Part shown: piece by piece, positions 1 through 6,964 of the stretch | Numbering within the stretch: position 1 is the first letter of the stretch | Layout of the letters: every line of letters begins with the position of its first letter | Assembly: GCF_003011965.1 (NCBI RefSeq) | Contig: NZ_PXWG01000048.1 | Coordinates: 1 to 45,430, forward strand | Reading direction: 5' to 3' | From: Streptosporangium nondiastaticum | Lineage (GTDB): Bacteria > Actinomycetota > Actinomycetes > Streptomycetales > Streptomycetaceae | Length of the DNA stretch: 45,430 bases | The notes under the pieces: model-generated | What the model saw: the letters and a program-made list of their open reading frames with translations, nothing else | The model's database searches: none | Told to the model about the DNA's origin: nothing | Made by a program: the position numbers and the translations under genes

Positions 1-34
1 CCCCGGCCCCGGACCGCCCCGCCGCACCCACCCG

Positions 35-40
35 TACCCT
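35..40 (+). promoter_or_regulatory. candidate -10 box for leaderless murB transcript
   Basis: TACCCT lies 6 nt before the GTG start of murB, and there is no Shine-Dalgarno sequence in the 46 bases available upstream. A -10 box at this distance places the transcription start at or next to the start codon, the arrangement of leaderless mRNAs, which are common in Streptomyces. The -35 region cannot be judged with confidence this close to the window edge. Confidence 0.4.
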
Positions 41-46
41 GGTCTG

Positions 47-1102
47 GTGCAGGAACGACACGACGCCCCCCTCGCCCCCCTGACCACCTTCAGGCTCGGC
101 GGCCCCGCCCGCCGCCTGATCACGGCCACCACCGACGCCGAGGTGATCGCCGCGGTCCGCGAGGCCGACGAGACCGGAACCCCCCTGCTGATCATCGGCG
201 GCGGCAGCAACCTCGTCATCTCCGACAAGGGCTTCGACGGCACCGCCCTGCGCATCGCGACCACCGGCTTCACCCTCGACGGCACCGCCCTCGAACTGGC
301 CGCCGGCGAGAACTGGTCCGACGCCGTCGCCCGCACCGTCGAAGCCGGCCTCGCCGGCATCGAGTGCCTCGCCGGCATCCCCGGCTCCGCCGGCGCCACG
401 CCCATCCAGAACGTCGGCGCGTACGGCCAGGACGTCGCCCAGACGATCACCGAAGTGGTCGCGTACGACCGCCGCACCGGCGAGACGGTGACGCTCACCA
501 ACGCCGAGTGCGCCTTCTCGTACCGCCACAGCCGCTTCAAGGCGGACCCCGCCCGCTACGTCGTCCTCCGCGTCCGCTTCGAGCTGGAGGACGCGGACGG
601 CCTGTCGGCGCCCATCCGCTACCCCGAGACGGCCCGCGCCCTCGGCGTCGAGGCGGGCGACCGGGTCCCCGCGGACCAGGCCCGCGAGACGGTCCTCAAG
701 CTGCGCGCCGGCAAGGGCATGGTCCTCGACGCGGAGGACCACGACACGTGGTCGGCGGGCTCGTTCTTCTGCAACCCGATCCTGACCGAGGCGGAGCACG
801 CGGCGTTCCTGGCCCGCGTCGCGGACCGCCTCGGCGCGGACGTGACGCCGCCCGCCTACCCGGCGGGGGAGGGCCTCATGAAGACGTCCGCGGCCTGGCT
901 GATCGACAAGGCGGGGTTCACGAAGGGCTACGGGGCGGGGCCGGCGCGGATCAGCACGAAGCACACGCTTGCGCTCACGAACCGGGGTTCGGCTACGACC
1001 GAGGATCTTCTCGCTCTGGCCCGCGAGGTGCGGGCGGGTGTCCATGAGGCGTTCGGGGTGACCCTGGTGAACGAGCCGGTCACGGTCGGGGTGGCGCTGT
1101 AA
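47..1102 (+). CDS. murB: UDP-N-acetylenolpyruvoylglucosamine reductase MurB
   Basis: This is the cytosolic FAD enzyme that uses NADPH to reduce UDP-GlcNAc-enolpyruvate to UDP-MurNAc in peptidoglycan precursor synthesis. The protein is 351 aa. The FAD-binding loop GGGSNLVIS is near residue 51, followed by GIPGSAGATPIQNVGAYGQ from about residue 110. The serine of GSFFCNP (about residue 239) is the expected proton donor, and the C-terminal LVNEPV supplies the conserved Glu. The GSFF motif and the layout fit type I MurB. The GTG start at 47 has no visible Shine-Dalgarno but follows a -10-like box, so translation may be leaderless. It stands alone on the plus strand, with the 3' end facing the minus-strand deaminase gene. 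Confidence 0.96.
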   Translation: MQERHDAPLAPLTTFRLGGPARRLITATTDAEVIAAVREADETGTPLLIIGGGSNLVISDKGFDGTALRIATTGFTLDGTALELAAGENWSDAVARTVEAGLAGIECLAGIPGSAGATPIQNVGAYGQDVAQTITEVVAYDRRTGETVTLTNAECAFSYRHSRFKADPARYVVLRVRFELEDADGLSAPIRYPETARALGVEAGDRVPADQARETVLKLRAGKGMVLDAEDHDTWSAGSFFCNPILTEAEHAAFLARVADRLGADVTPPAYPAGEGLMKTSAAWLIDKAGFTKGYGAGPARISTKHTLALTNRGSATTEDLLALAREVRAGVHEAFGVTLVNEPVTVGVAL

Positions 1103-1137
1103 GCAGGGGCCTTTCCCCACCCCGCCCCTTCCCGTAA

Positions 1138-1155
1138 CCGGGGGCGAGCCCCCGG
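1138..1155. terminator. hairpin between convergent murB and deaminase genes
   Basis: CCGGGGGC and GCCCCCGG form an 8-bp inverted repeat around GA, probably 7 bp with a 4-nt loop. It lies 36 nt after the murB stop and has no U-run on either strand. It may end both convergent transcripts, but it is also the left part of a common Streptomyces intergenic repeat. Confidence 0.5.
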
Positions 1156-1183
1156 GCCCCCGTATCGCGCTGAACGCGCTCGG

Positions 1184-1206
1184 CCTCAAACGCCGGCCGG
1201 GCTGGA
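1184..1206. repeat. dispersed Streptomyces intergenic repeat, copy 1
   Basis: The segment begins CCTCAAACGCCGGCCGGGCT and resembles the one at 42257-42274 (CCTCAATCGCCGGACGGCT). Both follow a GC hairpin and lie between convergent genes. From memory, the CTCAAACGCCGG(N)GGGGCT motif is a frequent intergenic element in Streptomyces genomes. A genome count would confirm it. Confidence 0.55.
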
Positions 1207-1262
1207 TGGTTGCTGGAACGGGCCGGCAACCCCGGACGGCACCACCGTGGACGGCGAGCGCC

Positions 1263-2285
1263 TCAGGCGGCGCCCAGCCACCCGTCGATCCCCGCCAGCA
1301 ACCCCGCCCGGACGGGCTCCGGCGCGGCCGACCCCCGTACCGACTGCCGCGCCAGCTCCGCCAGCTCGGCGTCCGTGAAGCCGTGGTGCTCGCGCACCAG
1401 CTCGTACTGCGCGGCGAGCCGCGAGCCGAAGAGCAGGGGGTCGTCCGCGCCGAGCGCTATCGGCACGCCGGCGTCCCACAGGGTCCGCAGCGGCACGTCG
1501 CCGGGCTTCTCGTAGACGCCGAGGGCGACGTTGGACGACGGGCAGACCTCGCAGGTCACGCCCCGCTCCGCGAGCTTCCGCAGCAGCCGCGGGTCTTCGG
1601 CGGCCCGCACCCCGTGGCCGACGCGCGACGCGTGCAGGTCGTCCATGCAGTCCCGGACGCTGCTCGGGCCCGAGAGCTCACCGCCGTGGGGCGCGGCCAG
1701 CAGCCCGCCCTCCCGCGCGATCTCGAACGCGCGGTCGAAGTCGCGCGCGAGGCCGCGCCGCTCGTCGTTGGAGAGCCCGAAGCCGACCACGCCGCGGTCG
1801 GCGTACCGCACGGCCAGCCGGGCCAGCGTCCGGGCGTCCAGGGGGTGTTTCATGCGGTTCGCGGCGACGAGCACCCGCATGCCCAGCCCGGTCTCCTTCG
1901 ACGCGCTCTCGACCGCGTCCAGGATGATTTCCAGGGCGGGGATGAGGCCGCCCAGCCGCGGCGCGTAGGACGTCGGGTCGACCTGGATCTCCAGCCACCC
2001 GGAGCCGTCCCGGACGTCCTCCTCCGCGGCTTCCCGCACCAGCCGCTGGATGTCCTCGGGCGACCGCAGGCACGAGCGCGCGATGTCGTAGAGCCGCTGG
2101 AACCGGAACCAGCCCCGCTCGTCCGTGGCCCGCAGCTTCGGCGGCTCGCCGCTGCTCAGCGCTTCCGGGAGGTGCACCCCGTACTTGTCGGCGAGCTCCA
2201 GCAGGGTGGAAGGCCGCATCGAACCGGTGAAGTGCAGGTGCAGATGGGCTTTCGGCAGCAGACGGACGTTACGAACACTCTCCAT
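1263..2285 (-). CDS. adenosine deaminase family protein
   Basis: Member of the zinc amidohydrolase (TIM barrel) family that deaminates adenosine-type nucleosides; 340 aa from the chosen ATG. The N-terminal KAHLHLHFTGS carries the HxH metal ligands (His16, His18), PHGGEL is the His/Glu catalytic segment, RVGHG holds the next conserved His, and GADDPLLFG holds the metal-binding Asp. The start at 2285 is chosen because CAGGATC lies about 9 nt upstream; ATG codons at 2303 and the reading frame out to 2348 lack a ribosome site. The HFTG and SNDE motifs differ from classical HLDG and AGxE forms, so the substrate could be another aminopurine nucleoside. A strong terminator separates it from the upstream aminotransferase, implying its own promoter. 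Confidence 0.85.
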   Translation of the reverse strand: MESVRNVRLLPKAHLHLHFTGSMRPSTLLELADKYGVHLPEALSSGEPPKLRATDERGWFRFQRLYDIARSCLRSPEDIQRLVREAAEEDVRDGSGWLEIQVDPTSYAPRLGGLIPALEIILDAVESASKETGLGMRVLVAANRMKHPLDARTLARLAVRYADRGVVGFGLSNDERRGLARDFDRAFEIAREGGLLAAPHGGELSGPSSVRDCMDDLHASRVGHGVRAAEDPRLLRKLAERGVTCEVCPSSNVALGVYEKPGDVPLRTLWDAGVPIALGADDPLLFGSRLAAQYELVREHHGFTDAELAELARQSVRGSAAPEPVRAGLLAGIDGWLGAA

Positions 2286-2359
2286 TCGCAGATCCTGCCG
2301 CATGCACCCGGCGTACCGGAAGGGACTTTCCCTTAACGGGCGCCGCACCGAAAACGAAT

Positions 2360-2389
2360 ACGGGCCCCCGGCACAAGCCGGGGGCCCGT
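2360..2389 (-). terminator. intrinsic terminator of aspC
   Basis: A perfect 13-bp stem (ACGGGCCCCCGGC and its complement) closes over a 4-nt loop. On the minus strand the stem is followed by ATTCGTTTT. It starts 15 nt after the aspartate aminotransferase stop and insulates the deaminase gene from it. Confidence 0.85.
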
Positions 2390-2403
2390 CATGGAGCGGG
2401 CGC

Positions 2404-3651
2404 TCAGTCGCGCGCCTCCGCCAGCAGCTTCTGGATCCGCGAGACGCCCTCGACCAGGTCCTCGTCGCCCAGCGCGTAGGACAGCCGCAGGTACCCCGGC
2501 GTGCCGAAGGCCTCGCCCGGCACCACCGCGACCTCGACCTCTTCCAGGATCAGCGCGGCGAGCTCGACGGACGTGGCGGGCCGCTTGCCGCGGATCTCCT
2601 TGCCGAGCAGCTCCTTGACCGACGGGTAGGCGTAGAACGCGCCCTCCGGCTCGGGGCAGAGCACGCCGTCGATCTCGTTGAGCATGCGCACGATCGTGCG
2701 GCGCCGCCGGTCGAAGGCGGTCTTCATCTCGTCGACGGCGGAGAGGTCGCCGGAGACGGCCGCGATCGCCGCCCGCTGTGCGACGTTGGACACATTCGAC
2801 GTGGCGTGCGACTGCAGGTTCGTCGCGGCCTTGATCACGTCCTGGGGGGCGATGACCCACCCGACGCGCCAGCCGGTCATCGCGTACGTCTTGGCGACGC
2901 CGTTGACGACGATGCACTTGTCACGCAGCTCCGGCACGACCACCGGCAGGGACGAGAACTCGGCGTCGCCGTAGACCAGGTGCTCGTAGATCTCGTCCGT
3001 CAGCACCCACAGCCCGTGCTCCGCGGCCCAGCGGCCCACCGCCTCGACCTGCTCGCGCGAGTACACCGCACCGGTCGGGTTCGACGGCGAGACGAAGAGC
3101 AGCACCTTCGTCCGCTCGGTGCGGGCGGCCTCCAGCTGCTCGACCGACACCCGGTAGCCCGTGGTCTCGTCGGCCACGACCTCCACCGGCACGCCGCCCG
3201 CGAGGCGGATCGACTCGGGGTAGGTGGTCCAGTACGGGGCGGGGACGATGACCTCGTCGCCCGGGTCGAGGATCGCGGCGAAGGCCTCGTAGATGGCCTG
3301 CTTGCCGCCGTTGGTGACCAGCACCTGCGAGGCCTCGACCTGGTAGCCGGAGTCGCGCAGCGTCTTCGCGGCGATCGCGGCCTTCAGCTCGGGGAGGCCG
3401 CCGGCGGGCGTGTAGCGGTGGTTCTTCGGGTCGCGGCAGGCCTCCACCGCGGCCTCGACGATGTAGTCGGGGGTGGGGAAGTCGGGCTCGCCGGCGCCGA
3501 AGCCGATCACCGGGCGCCCGGCGGCCTTGAGGGCCTTGGCCTTGGCGTCGACGGCGAGGGTCGCGGACTCGGAGATCGCTCCGATGCGGGTCGACACCCG
3601 GCGCTCGGTGGGGGACTGGACGGTGGGCTCGGAAGGAGTCGCAGCGGTCAT
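2404..3651 (-). CDS. aspC: aspartate aminotransferase (PLP-dependent, class I)
   Basis: Transfers the amino group between aspartate and 2-oxoglutarate, giving oxaloacetate and glutamate. The protein is 415 aa from the ATG at 3651. Visible motifs are GFGAGEPDFPTPD near the N-terminus, NGGKQAIYEA, the substrate loop PAPYWTTYPE, SPSNPTGAVY, LTDEIYEHLVYGD, the PLP lysine in NGVAKTYAMTGWRVG, and the C-terminal YLRLSYALG with the carboxylate-binding Arg. These fit fold-type I aminotransferases of the 1-gamma subgroup. The ATG at 3651 fits the family N-terminus (ERRVSTRIGAISESATLAVDAK follows), although no Shine-Dalgarno is evident and the frame is open further upstream. It is transcribed divergently from tRNA-Trp-secE-nusG. 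Confidence 0.93.
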   Translation of the reverse strand: MTAATPSEPTVQSPTERRVSTRIGAISESATLAVDAKAKALKAAGRPVIGFGAGEPDFPTPDYIVEAAVEACRDPKNHRYTPAGGLPELKAAIAAKTLRDSGYQVEASQVLVTNGGKQAIYEAFAAILDPGDEVIVPAPYWTTYPESIRLAGGVPVEVVADETTGYRVSVEQLEAARTERTKVLLFVSPSNPTGAVYSREQVEAVGRWAAEHGLWVLTDEIYEHLVYGDAEFSSLPVVVPELRDKCIVVNGVAKTYAMTGWRVGWVIAPQDVIKAATNLQSHATSNVSNVAQRAAIAAVSGDLSAVDEMKTAFDRRRRTIVRMLNEIDGVLCPEPEGAFYAYPSVKELLGKEIRGKRPATSVELAALILEEVEVAVVPGEAFGTPGYLRLSYALGDEDLVEGVSRIQKLLAEARD

Positions 3652-3800
3652 GGGGGCATCGTTGCAGACGTGGGACGAAGCGGGCACACCCGTTTCACGG
3701 GCGGTTCGCGCGTGCCCCGGCCGAGCCGTGACCGAGCCCCGGCAATGCCCCGGAATGCAACGTTCCGACCCCGCTCCGGACCCGCCCCGGCACAAGCTGT

Positions 3801-3829
3801 TCGACGCACGCCCCCGGAGCACGTACACT
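3801..3829 (+). promoter_or_regulatory. candidate promoter for tRNA-Trp-secE-nusG
   Basis: TCGACG (3801-3806) and TACACT (3824-3829) are spaced by 17 nt, a good match to the vegetative sigma consensus of Streptomyces. The predicted start near 3836 lies about 80 nt before the tRNA, and no better pair is seen before 3916. Confidence 0.55.
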
Positions 3830-3915
3830 CATCCACCGTTGGCCCTCACCGGCCGCGATCCGGCTCCGCACACACCGTGCGCACGCCCGGATGCGGTACG
3901 TTGGGGAAACCACAA

Positions 3916-3988
3916 AGGGTCGTAGCTCAATTGGTAGAGCACTGGTCTCCAAAACCAGCGGTTGGGGGTTCAAGTCCCTTCGGCCCTG
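3916..3988 (+). tRNA. tRNA-Trp (anticodon CCA)
   Basis: A full 73-nt cloverleaf is visible. The acceptor arms AGGGTCG and CGGCCCT pair with one G-U. The D arm contains AGCTCAATTGGTAGAGC. The anticodon stem CTGGT/ACCAG closes loop CTCCAAA with anticodon CCA at 3949-3951, and the T arm contains GGGGGTTCAAGTCCC. The 3' CCA is not encoded. It lies about 110 nt upstream of secE on the same strand without an intervening terminator, so it may be processed from a tRNA-secE-nusG transcript. Confidence 0.97.
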
Positions 3989-4097
3989 CTACACGCATCG
4001 TCACCAGGGTGCGTGCGTGCGTACGTAGAGAAATGCACCGCCGTGCGGCTCAACCGGGCGCGGCACGGCTCACGACCCGGATTCAGGTGAGGACGTA

Positions 4098-4388
4098 GTG
4101 ACGGAAGCCCTTGGCTCCACCGCGACGCCTGAGAGCGGTCGTCCCGAGGACGAGGTGGCCGCCAGGAAGGGCCGCCGTGGCGGGAAGCGCGGGAAGAAGG
4201 GCCCCTTCGGCCGCCTCGCGCTCTTCTACCGTCAGATCGTCGCAGAGCTCCGCAAGGTCGTCTGGCCCACCCGGGGCCAGCTGTCGACGTACACCACCGT
4301 GGTGATCGTCTTTGTCGTCATCGTCATTGGCCTGGTCACCGTGATTGACTATGGGTTCACCAACGCCGTCAAGTACGTCTTCGGCTGA
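4098..4388 (+). CDS. secE: preprotein translocase subunit SecE
   Basis: Small clamp subunit of the SecYEG channel in the cytoplasmic membrane; 96 aa. The basic N-terminal region (RKGRRGGKRGKKG) is followed by the conserved amphipathic segment FYRQIVAELRKVVWPTRGQL and one membrane helix (about residues 66-87). This single-helix form is typical of Gram-positives and most bacteria. The GTG start at 4098 is preceded by GGTGAGGA. It sits between tRNA-Trp and nusG, the conserved bacterial order, and a GC hairpin separates it from nusG. Its partner secY is at 34884-36197. Confidence 0.96.
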   Translation: MTEALGSTATPESGRPEDEVAARKGRRGGKRGKKGPFGRLALFYRQIVAELRKVVWPTRGQLSTYTTVVIVFVVIVIGLVTVIDYGFTNAVKYVFG

Positions 4389-4399
4389 ATCCGCGGGTA

Positions 4400-4426
4400 G
4401 GGCGGCTGCCGTGAGGCGAGCCGCCC
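4400..4426 (+). terminator. hairpin between secE and nusG
   Basis: GGGCGGCTGCC-GTGA-GGC(G)AGCCGCCC forms an 11-bp stem with one bulge, followed by CTTTC. With no real U-run it is probably a partial terminator or a processing and stability hairpin, not a full stop, since nusG has no obvious promoter of its own. Confidence 0.55.
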
Positions 4427-4469
4427 CTTTCGCACGTTCCACCCCTTGTAGCCAGGAAGAAGCAGCCAC

Positions 4470-5357
4470 GTGTCTGACCCGAACCTGAACGACGCCGCCG
4501 AGAAGGCCGCTGAGGCGGCAGAGGCCGACGTGGATGCCACTGTCTCGGCCGAGGTCGAGGGCGACGACACCGCGCAGGAGATCGTCGAGGGCGCCGACGC
4601 CGCCGACGAGCTCGACGCCGAGGAAGCCGCCGCCGGCGAGCCGGCCGAGGAGGCCGCCCTCCACGTCGAGTCCGACGAGGCCGCCGAGGACGAGGACGCC
4701 GAGGAAGCCGCCGAGGAGGCCGCCGCGGAGGAGCCCGCCGCCGACCCGATCGAGGCCCTCCGCGAGGAGCTCCGCGGCCTGCCCGGCGAGTGGTACGTCA
4801 TCCACACCTACGCCGGTTACGAGAACCGCGTGAAGACCAACCTCGAGCAGCGCGCCGTCTCGCTCAACGTCGAGGACTACATCTTCCAGGCCGAGGTGCC
4901 GCAGGAGGAGGTCGTCCAGATCAAGAACGGCGACCGCCGCACCGTCCGCCAGAACAAGCTCCCGGGCTACGTCCTGGTGCGCATGGACCTGACGAACGAG
5001 TCCTGGGGCGTCGTCCGCAACACCCCGGGCGTCACCGGCTTCGTCGGCAACGCCTACGACCCGTACCCGCTGACGCTGGACGAGATCGTCAAGATGCTCG
5101 CCCCGGAGGCCGAGGAGAAGGCCGCCCGCGAGGCCGCCGAGGCCGAGGGCAAGCCGGCGCCGCAGCGCAAGGTCGAGGTCCAGGTCCTGGACTTCGAGGT
5201 CGGCGACTCGGTCACCGTCACCGACGGCCCGTTCGCCACCCTGCAGGCCACGATCAACGAGATCAACGCCGACTCGAAGAAGGTCAAGGGCCTCGTCGAG
5301 ATCTTCGGCCGCGAGACCCCGGTCGAGCTCAGCTTCGACCAGATCCAGAAGAACTGA
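4470..5357 (+). CDS. nusG: transcription termination/antitermination protein NusG
   Basis: Elongation factor that binds the RNA polymerase clamp and couples transcription with ribosome and Rho action. The protein is 295 aa against about 180 in E. coli. Residues 1 to about 100 are a strongly acidic, Ala/Glu/Asp-rich, low-complexity extension. The NGN domain starts at GEWYVIHTYAGYE (about residue 106) and the KOW domain starts near FEVGDSVTVTDGPF (about residue 240), ending at the stop. Long acidic N-termini are known in actinobacterial NusG; their function is not settled. The GTG at 4470 is preceded by AGGAAGA. It is the last gene of the secE-nusG unit, before a strong terminator. Confidence 0.97.
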   Translation: MSDPNLNDAAEKAAEAAEADVDATVSAEVEGDDTAQEIVEGADAADELDAEEAAAGEPAEEAALHVESDEAAEDEDAEEAAEEAAAEEPAADPIEALREELRGLPGEWYVIHTYAGYENRVKTNLEQRAVSLNVEDYIFQAEVPQEEVVQIKNGDRRTVRQNKLPGYVLVRMDLTNESWGVVRNTPGVTGFVGNAYDPYPLTLDEIVKMLAPEAEEKAAREAAEAEGKPAPQRKVEVQVLDFEVGDSVTVTDGPFATLQATINEINADSKKVKGLVEIFGRETPVELSFDQIQKN

Positions 5358-5384
5358 CACCTTCTGGCACACAAGCCACCGAAC

Positions 5385-5426
5385 AGGTCAGACCCGCTCG
5401 TACAGGGGTCTGACCTCTCGGTTTTT
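5385..5426 (+). terminator. intrinsic terminator after nusG
   Basis: AGGTCAGACCC and GGGTCTGACCT form a perfect 11-bp stem around a 10-nt loop, followed by CTCGGTTTTT. This is a classical Rho-independent terminator ending secE-nusG. Confidence 0.9.
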
Positions 5427-5452
5427 GGCCCGGCCACGTTACCCGTTATCGT
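5425..5452 (+). promoter_or_regulatory. candidate promoter of rplK-rplA
   Basis: TTGGCC (5425-5430) and TATCGT (5447-5452) are spaced 16 nt, starting in the U-run of the nusG terminator. A start near 5460 would give a leader of about 60 nt before rplK. Promoter strength cannot be judged from sequence alone. Confidence 0.4.
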
Positions 5453-5518
5453 GGTGCGGTATGCCTGCGCGCACTGTGCGCATGGCAAAAAAACTCTCAC
5501 TAGGACCCGGAGAGAGCA

Positions 5519-5953
5519 ATGCCTCCCAAGAAGAAGAAGGTCACGGGGCTTATCAAGCTCCAGATCAGCGCCGGTGCCGCGAACCCGGCTCCGCCGGTCG
5601 GCCCCGCGCTGGGCCAGCACGGCGTCAACATCATGGAGTTCTGCAAGGCCTACAACGCCGCGACCGAGTCGCAGCGTGGCATGGTCGTGCCGGTGGAGAT
5701 CACGGTCTACGAGGACCGTTCCTTCACCTTCGTGACCAAGACTCCGCCGGCCGCGAAGCTGATCCTCAAGGCCGCGGGCGTGGAGAAGGGCTCCGGCGAG
5801 CCGCACAAGACCAAGGTCGCCAAGATCACCGAGGCGCAGGTCCGCGAGATCGCCACCACCAAGATGCCCGACCTGAACGCCAACGACCTGGACGCCGCCG
5901 CGAAGATCATCGCCGGCACCGCCCGCTCCATGGGCATCACGGTCGAGGGCTGA
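5519..5953 (+). CDS. rplK: 50S ribosomal protein L11
   Basis: L11 binds the GTPase-associated region of 23S rRNA and forms the stalk base with L10. It is also the ribosomal sensor needed for RelA-dependent (p)ppGpp synthesis, and relC mutations in Streptomyces map here. The protein is 144 aa, the usual length. The proline-rich N-terminal domain with [15 protein letters not shown], which contacts EF-G and thiopeptide antibiotics, is intact, and so is the C-terminal RNA-binding part (KTKVAKIT through GTARSMGI). The ATG at 5519 follows CCGGAGAGAGCA. It is followed by rplA after 74 nt in the usual L11 operon. Confidence 0.98.
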
Positions 5954-6027
5954 TCAGCCACCCCCCAGCAGTACCCGTGGAAGGGCCGGCGCGGCCCGTA
6001 CCACGACTCCAATCCTGAGGAGAAGCA

Positions 6028-6744
6028 GTGAAGCGCAGCAAGACTCTTCGCAACGTGGACGCGAAGATCGACCGGGAGCGTCTGTACGCCCCGCTCGAGG
6101 CCGTCCGCCTGGCGAAGGAGACGTCCTCCGTGAAGTTCGACGCGACCGTCGAGGTTGCCTTCCGCCTGGGTGTCGACCCGCGCAAGGCCGACCAGATGGT
6201 CCGTGGCACCGTGAACCTTCCGCACGGCACCGGTAAGACCGCCCGGGTCCTGGTCTTCGCGACCGGCGACCGTGCCGAGGCCGCGCGTGCCGCGGGTGCC
6301 GACATCGTCGGCGCCGACGAGCTCATCGACGAGGTCGCGAAGGGCCGCCTGGACTTCGACGCCGTCGTCGCCACCCCGGACCTCATGGGCAAGGTCGGCC
6401 GCCTCGGCCGCGTGCTCGGTCCGCGTGGTCTGATGCCGAACCCGAAGACCGGCACCGTCACCCCGGACACGGCCAAGGCCGTGACCGACATCAAGGGCGG
6501 CAAGATCGAGTTCCGCGTCGACAAGCACTCGAACCTGCACTTCATCATCGGCAAGGTCTCCTTCGACGAGGCCAAGCTGGTGGAGAACTACGCCGCTGCG
6601 CTTGAGGAGATCACCCGTCTCAAGCCGTCCGCCGCGAAGGGCCGCTACATCAAGAAGGCGACCCTGACCACCACGATGGGCGCCGGCATCCCGCTGGACA
6701 GCAACCGCACCCGCAACCTCCTGGTGGAGGACGAGACCGTCTGA
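6028..6744 (+). CDS. rplA: 50S ribosomal protein L1
   Basis: L1 forms the mobile L1 stalk at the E site and in many bacteria represses its own mRNA. The protein is 238 aa. The N-terminal part starts RSKTLRNVDAKIDRERLY, the central Rossmann-like domain includes LMGKVGRLGRVLGPRGLMPNPK (the family signature), and the C-terminal part ends with NRTRNLLVEDE. The GTG start at 6028 has GAGGAGAAGCA directly upstream. It closes the L11 operon, with a very strong terminator 33 nt after the stop. Confidence 0.98.
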   Translation: MKRSKTLRNVDAKIDRERLYAPLEAVRLAKETSSVKFDATVEVAFRLGVDPRKADQMVRGTVNLPHGTGKTARVLVFATGDRAEAARAAGADIVGADELIDEVAKGRLDFDAVVATPDLMGKVGRLGRVLGPRGLMPNPKTGTVTPDTAKAVTDIKGGKIEFRVDKHSNLHFIIGKVSFDEAKLVENYAAALEEITRLKPSAAKGRYIKKATLTTTMGAGIPLDSNRTRNLLVEDETV

Positions 6745-6777
6745 TCCTGACCGGATCCGACGCCTCGGCGCGTTAGC

Positions 6778-6829
6778 GAACGAGCAGGCCCCGCATCTCC
6801 TGGCGAGATGCGGGGCCTGCTCGTTTTTT
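6778..6829 (+). terminator. strong terminator after rplA
   Basis: A perfect stem of at least 20 bp (6780-6799 with 6805-6824, core GAGCAGGCCCCGCATCTC) closes over a CTGGC loop and is followed by six T. It is one of the strongest terminators in the window. Confidence 0.95.
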
Positions 6830-6876
6830 GACGCGGCTCGCTTCTGACGCGGCTCGTTTTTGACGCAGCCCGTACG
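6829..6876. repeat. three tandem 16-bp units after the rplA terminator
   Basis: Three consecutive 16-bp units read TGACGCGGCTCGCTTC, TGACGCGGCTCGTTTT and TGACGCAGCCCGTACG. The third is diverged. They start in the terminator U-run and probably arose by slippage. No function is evident. Confidence 0.75.
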
Positions 6877-6914
6877 CGTCCCGTACGCCCCCGGCCCCGC
6901 CCTCCGCCCGGCCC

Positions 6915-6930
6915 GTGAACTAACGTTCAC
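6915..6930. promoter_or_regulatory. palindrome GTGAAC-TAAC-GTTCAC, LexA-box-like operator
   Basis: A perfect inverted repeat with 6-bp arms and a 4-nt spacer, centred about 43 nt upstream of the lipoprotein start. The core GAAC-N4-GTTC is the known shape of the Gram-positive/actinobacterial SOS (LexA) box. TetR- or GntR-type operators can look the same, so the regulator is uncertain. Confidence 0.5.
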
Positions 6931-6964
6931 ATTGATCGCTTTTGAGTAGAGGGGGGCAAGACAC

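Noticed and set aside
4003..4026. Short GTGC/GTAC-rich run between tRNA-Trp and secE
   Set aside because: Too short and imperfect to be called a repeat or site.
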